Both the position numbers and the translations under genes were made by a program. This document shows positions 62,811 through 64,000 of a stretch of DNA of 64,000 bases, piece by piece. This DNA comes from Ensifer sesbaniae (lineage in GTDB: Bacteria > Pseudomonadota > Alphaproteobacteria > Rhizobiales > Rhizobiaceae): NCBI RefSeq assembly GCF_013283665.1, contig NZ_JABEKU010000001.1:1860001-1924000 (forward strand), read 5' to 3'. Numbering within the stretch: position 1 is the first letter of the stretch; every line of letters begins with the position of its first letter. The notes below the pieces were generated by a model that saw only the letters and a program-made list of their open reading frames with translations, did no database searches and was not told where the DNA came from.

Positions 62811-64000
62811 ATGGAACGGACGTGCCTGGCCATCATTCTGGCTGCGGGTGAAAGCACGCGGATGAAATCGTCCATGTCGAAGGTGCTGCATCCGGTCGCT
62901 GGCCGGCCGATGATCGCCCATGTCGTTCAGGCGCTGGCGAGCGCCTCGATCTCCGACATCGCTCTGGTGGTCGGCCGCGACGCAGAATCGGTTTCGGCGG
63001 CTGCCGATATCGGCGGCGTGTCGGTCTCTTCCTATCTGCAGAAGGAACGGCTGGGTACGGGGCATGCGGTGCTGGCTGCCCGTGAAGCGCTGGCAAAAGG
63101 TTATGACGACGTTCTCGTCGTCTTCGGCGATACGCCGCTGATCACGCCGGAACCTCTGAAGGCCGCGCGTGACGGTCTTGCCGCCGGCAACGACGTGGTG
63201 GTGATCGGCTTCGAGGCCGCCGATCCGAGTGGCTATGGACGTCTGATCGTCAAGGACGGCGCCTTGCTCGCCATCCGCGAGCACAAGGATGCGACCGAGG
63301 AAGAGCGCCGCATCACCTATTGCAACGGTGGACTGATGGCGATCGACGGTCGCAAGGCGCTCGATCTTCTCGGCCGCATCGGCAATGCCAACGTCAAGGG
63401 CGAGTATTACCTGACCGACCTCGTGGAGATCGTCCGCGAGATCGGCGGACGAGCGATTGCCGTCGAGGCGCCGGAAGAGGAGTTGACCGGTTGCAACACA
63501 CGCGCCGAGCTCGCCTTCATCGAACGGCTCTGGCAGCAGCGCCGTCGCCACGAACTCATGTTGTCGGGCGTGTCGATGATCGCGCCGGAAACGGTGTTTC
63601 TCGCCTGGGATACGGTGCTCGAGCAAGATGTGCTGATCGAACCAAATGTCGTCTTCGGTCCCGGCGCACGCGTCGAGAGCGGTGCCGTCATCCACGCTTT
63701 CTCGCATGTCGAAGGCGCAACGGTCCGGGCCGGGGCGACGGTCGGTCCCTTTGCCCGGCTTCGCCCGGGCGCCGATCTCGGCGAAAAGTCGAAGGTCGGC
63801 AACTTCTGCGAGGTCAAGAAGGCGGAGATCGGCGCTGGCGCCAAGGTCAACCACCTGACCTATATCGGCGACGCCTTCGTCGGTGCCGGTTCGAACATCG
63901 GTGCCGGTACGATCACCTGCAACTATGATGGCGTGAACAAGCACGAGACCCGCATCGGTGAAAATGCCTTCATCGGATCGAATTCGTCGCTGGTCGCGCC
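62811..64000 (+). CDS. glmU: Bifunctional GlmU (3' end outside window)
   Basis: Makes UDP-GlcNAc: N-acetylglucosamine-1-phosphate uridyltransferase and glucosamine-1-phosphate acetyltransferase. The N-terminal pyrophosphorylase has [31 protein letters not shown] and [11 protein letters not shown]; the left-handed beta-helix starts about residue 255 (hexapeptide repeats, [34 protein letters not shown]). The window ends within the beta-helix at codon 396. AAGGAG lies 9 bp before the ATG. Confidence 0.96.
   Translation, partial: MERTCLAIILAAGESTRMKSSMSKVLHPVAGRPMIAHVVQALASASISDIALVVGRDAESVSAAADIGGVSVSSYLQKERLGTGHAVLAAREALAKGYDDVLVVFGDTPLITPEPLKAARDGLAAGNDVVVIGFEAADPSGYGRLIVKDGALLAIREHKDATEEERRITYCNGGLMAIDGRKALDLLGRIGNANVKGEYYLTDLVEIVREIGGRAIAVEAPEEELTGCNTRAELAFIERLWQQRRRHELMLSGVSMIAPETVFLAWDTVLEQDVLIEPNVVFGPGARVESGAVIHAFSHVEGATVRAGATVGPFARLRPGADLGEKSKVGNFCEVKKAEIGAGAKVNHLTYIGDAFVGAGSNIGAGTITCNYDGVNKHETRIGENAFIGSNSSLVA

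Noticed and set aside
62571-63944. Upstream extension of the membrane-protein gene to 1046 codons
   Set aside because: The extension is antisense to glmU and shows no coding features.

Overview
The window is a chromosomal segment of an alphaproteobacterium of the Rhizobiaceae, most like Sinorhizobium/Ensifer. The evidence is the high-GC codon use, a phosphatidylcholine synthase (pcs), a class I PHB synthase, an ETC complex I 18-kDa-type subunit, and the typical trpD-trpC-moaC-moeA order. Both window ends cut genes: trigger factor at the left and glmU at the right.

Core region 1 (1-23221): tig; an endonuclease/exonuclease/phosphatase-family protein; soluble transhydrogenase sthA; a CorA-type transporter; a coupled map-radC pair; sfsA; phaC; a small lipoprotein; an AlaC/DapL-like aminotransferase; hom; recJ. 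Next come one tRNA-Glu(CTC) and three tandem tRNA-Glu(TTC) copies at an exact 275-bp period, an M15-type lipoprotein, a glyoxalase-family protein, a double cold-shock protein coupled to a DUF192 protein, a porin-like beta-barrel protein, a DUF1062 protein and a GGDEF cyclase. The region ends with tRNA-Pro, an NDUFS4-like subunit and tRNA-Arg(TCT).

Accessory island (23222-40378), lying between tRNA-Arg and tRNA-Lys: a decayed prophage starts at tRNA-Arg with a twice-frameshifted integrase and small early genes, interrupted by an IS5-family element. No capsid, terminase or replication genes are visible. What remains is (a) two divergent 3' fragments of an SGNH-hydrolase-like tail protein flanking an intact-looking fatty acyl-AMP ligase / acyl carrier protein / WcbI-like acyltransferase operon, (b) an opposite-strand pair of a GT29 (sialyltransferase-fold) glycosyltransferase and a methyltransferase, and (c) a lysis cassette of GH19 endolysin, Rz and Rz1. 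The likeliest reading is a phage remnant kept for surface-glycan modification. To its right, about 4.5 kb (alpha/beta hydrolase, GlxA-type regulator, small secreted proteins) appears inverted. One inversion breakpoint lies in a phage gene and the other in an IS481-family element, whose 5' end is at 33.4-33.6 kb (minus) and whose remainder is at 37.9-40.4 kb (plus). An IS110-family element has inserted into that remainder.

Core region 2 (40388-64000): tRNA-Lys, ccdA, an AEC-family exporter, a UbiH-type hydroxylase, pcs, a quinone oxidoreductase, a four-gene BMP-type ABC importer (ATPase, two permeases, binding protein), a FadR-type GntR regulator and a CorC/HlyC-type membrane protein. A minus-strand run of ppiD-like, trpD, trpC, moaC and moeA ends at a terminator. 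It is followed by a Na/Pi cotransporter, a large membrane protein of probable glycosyltransferase type, and the start of glmU.
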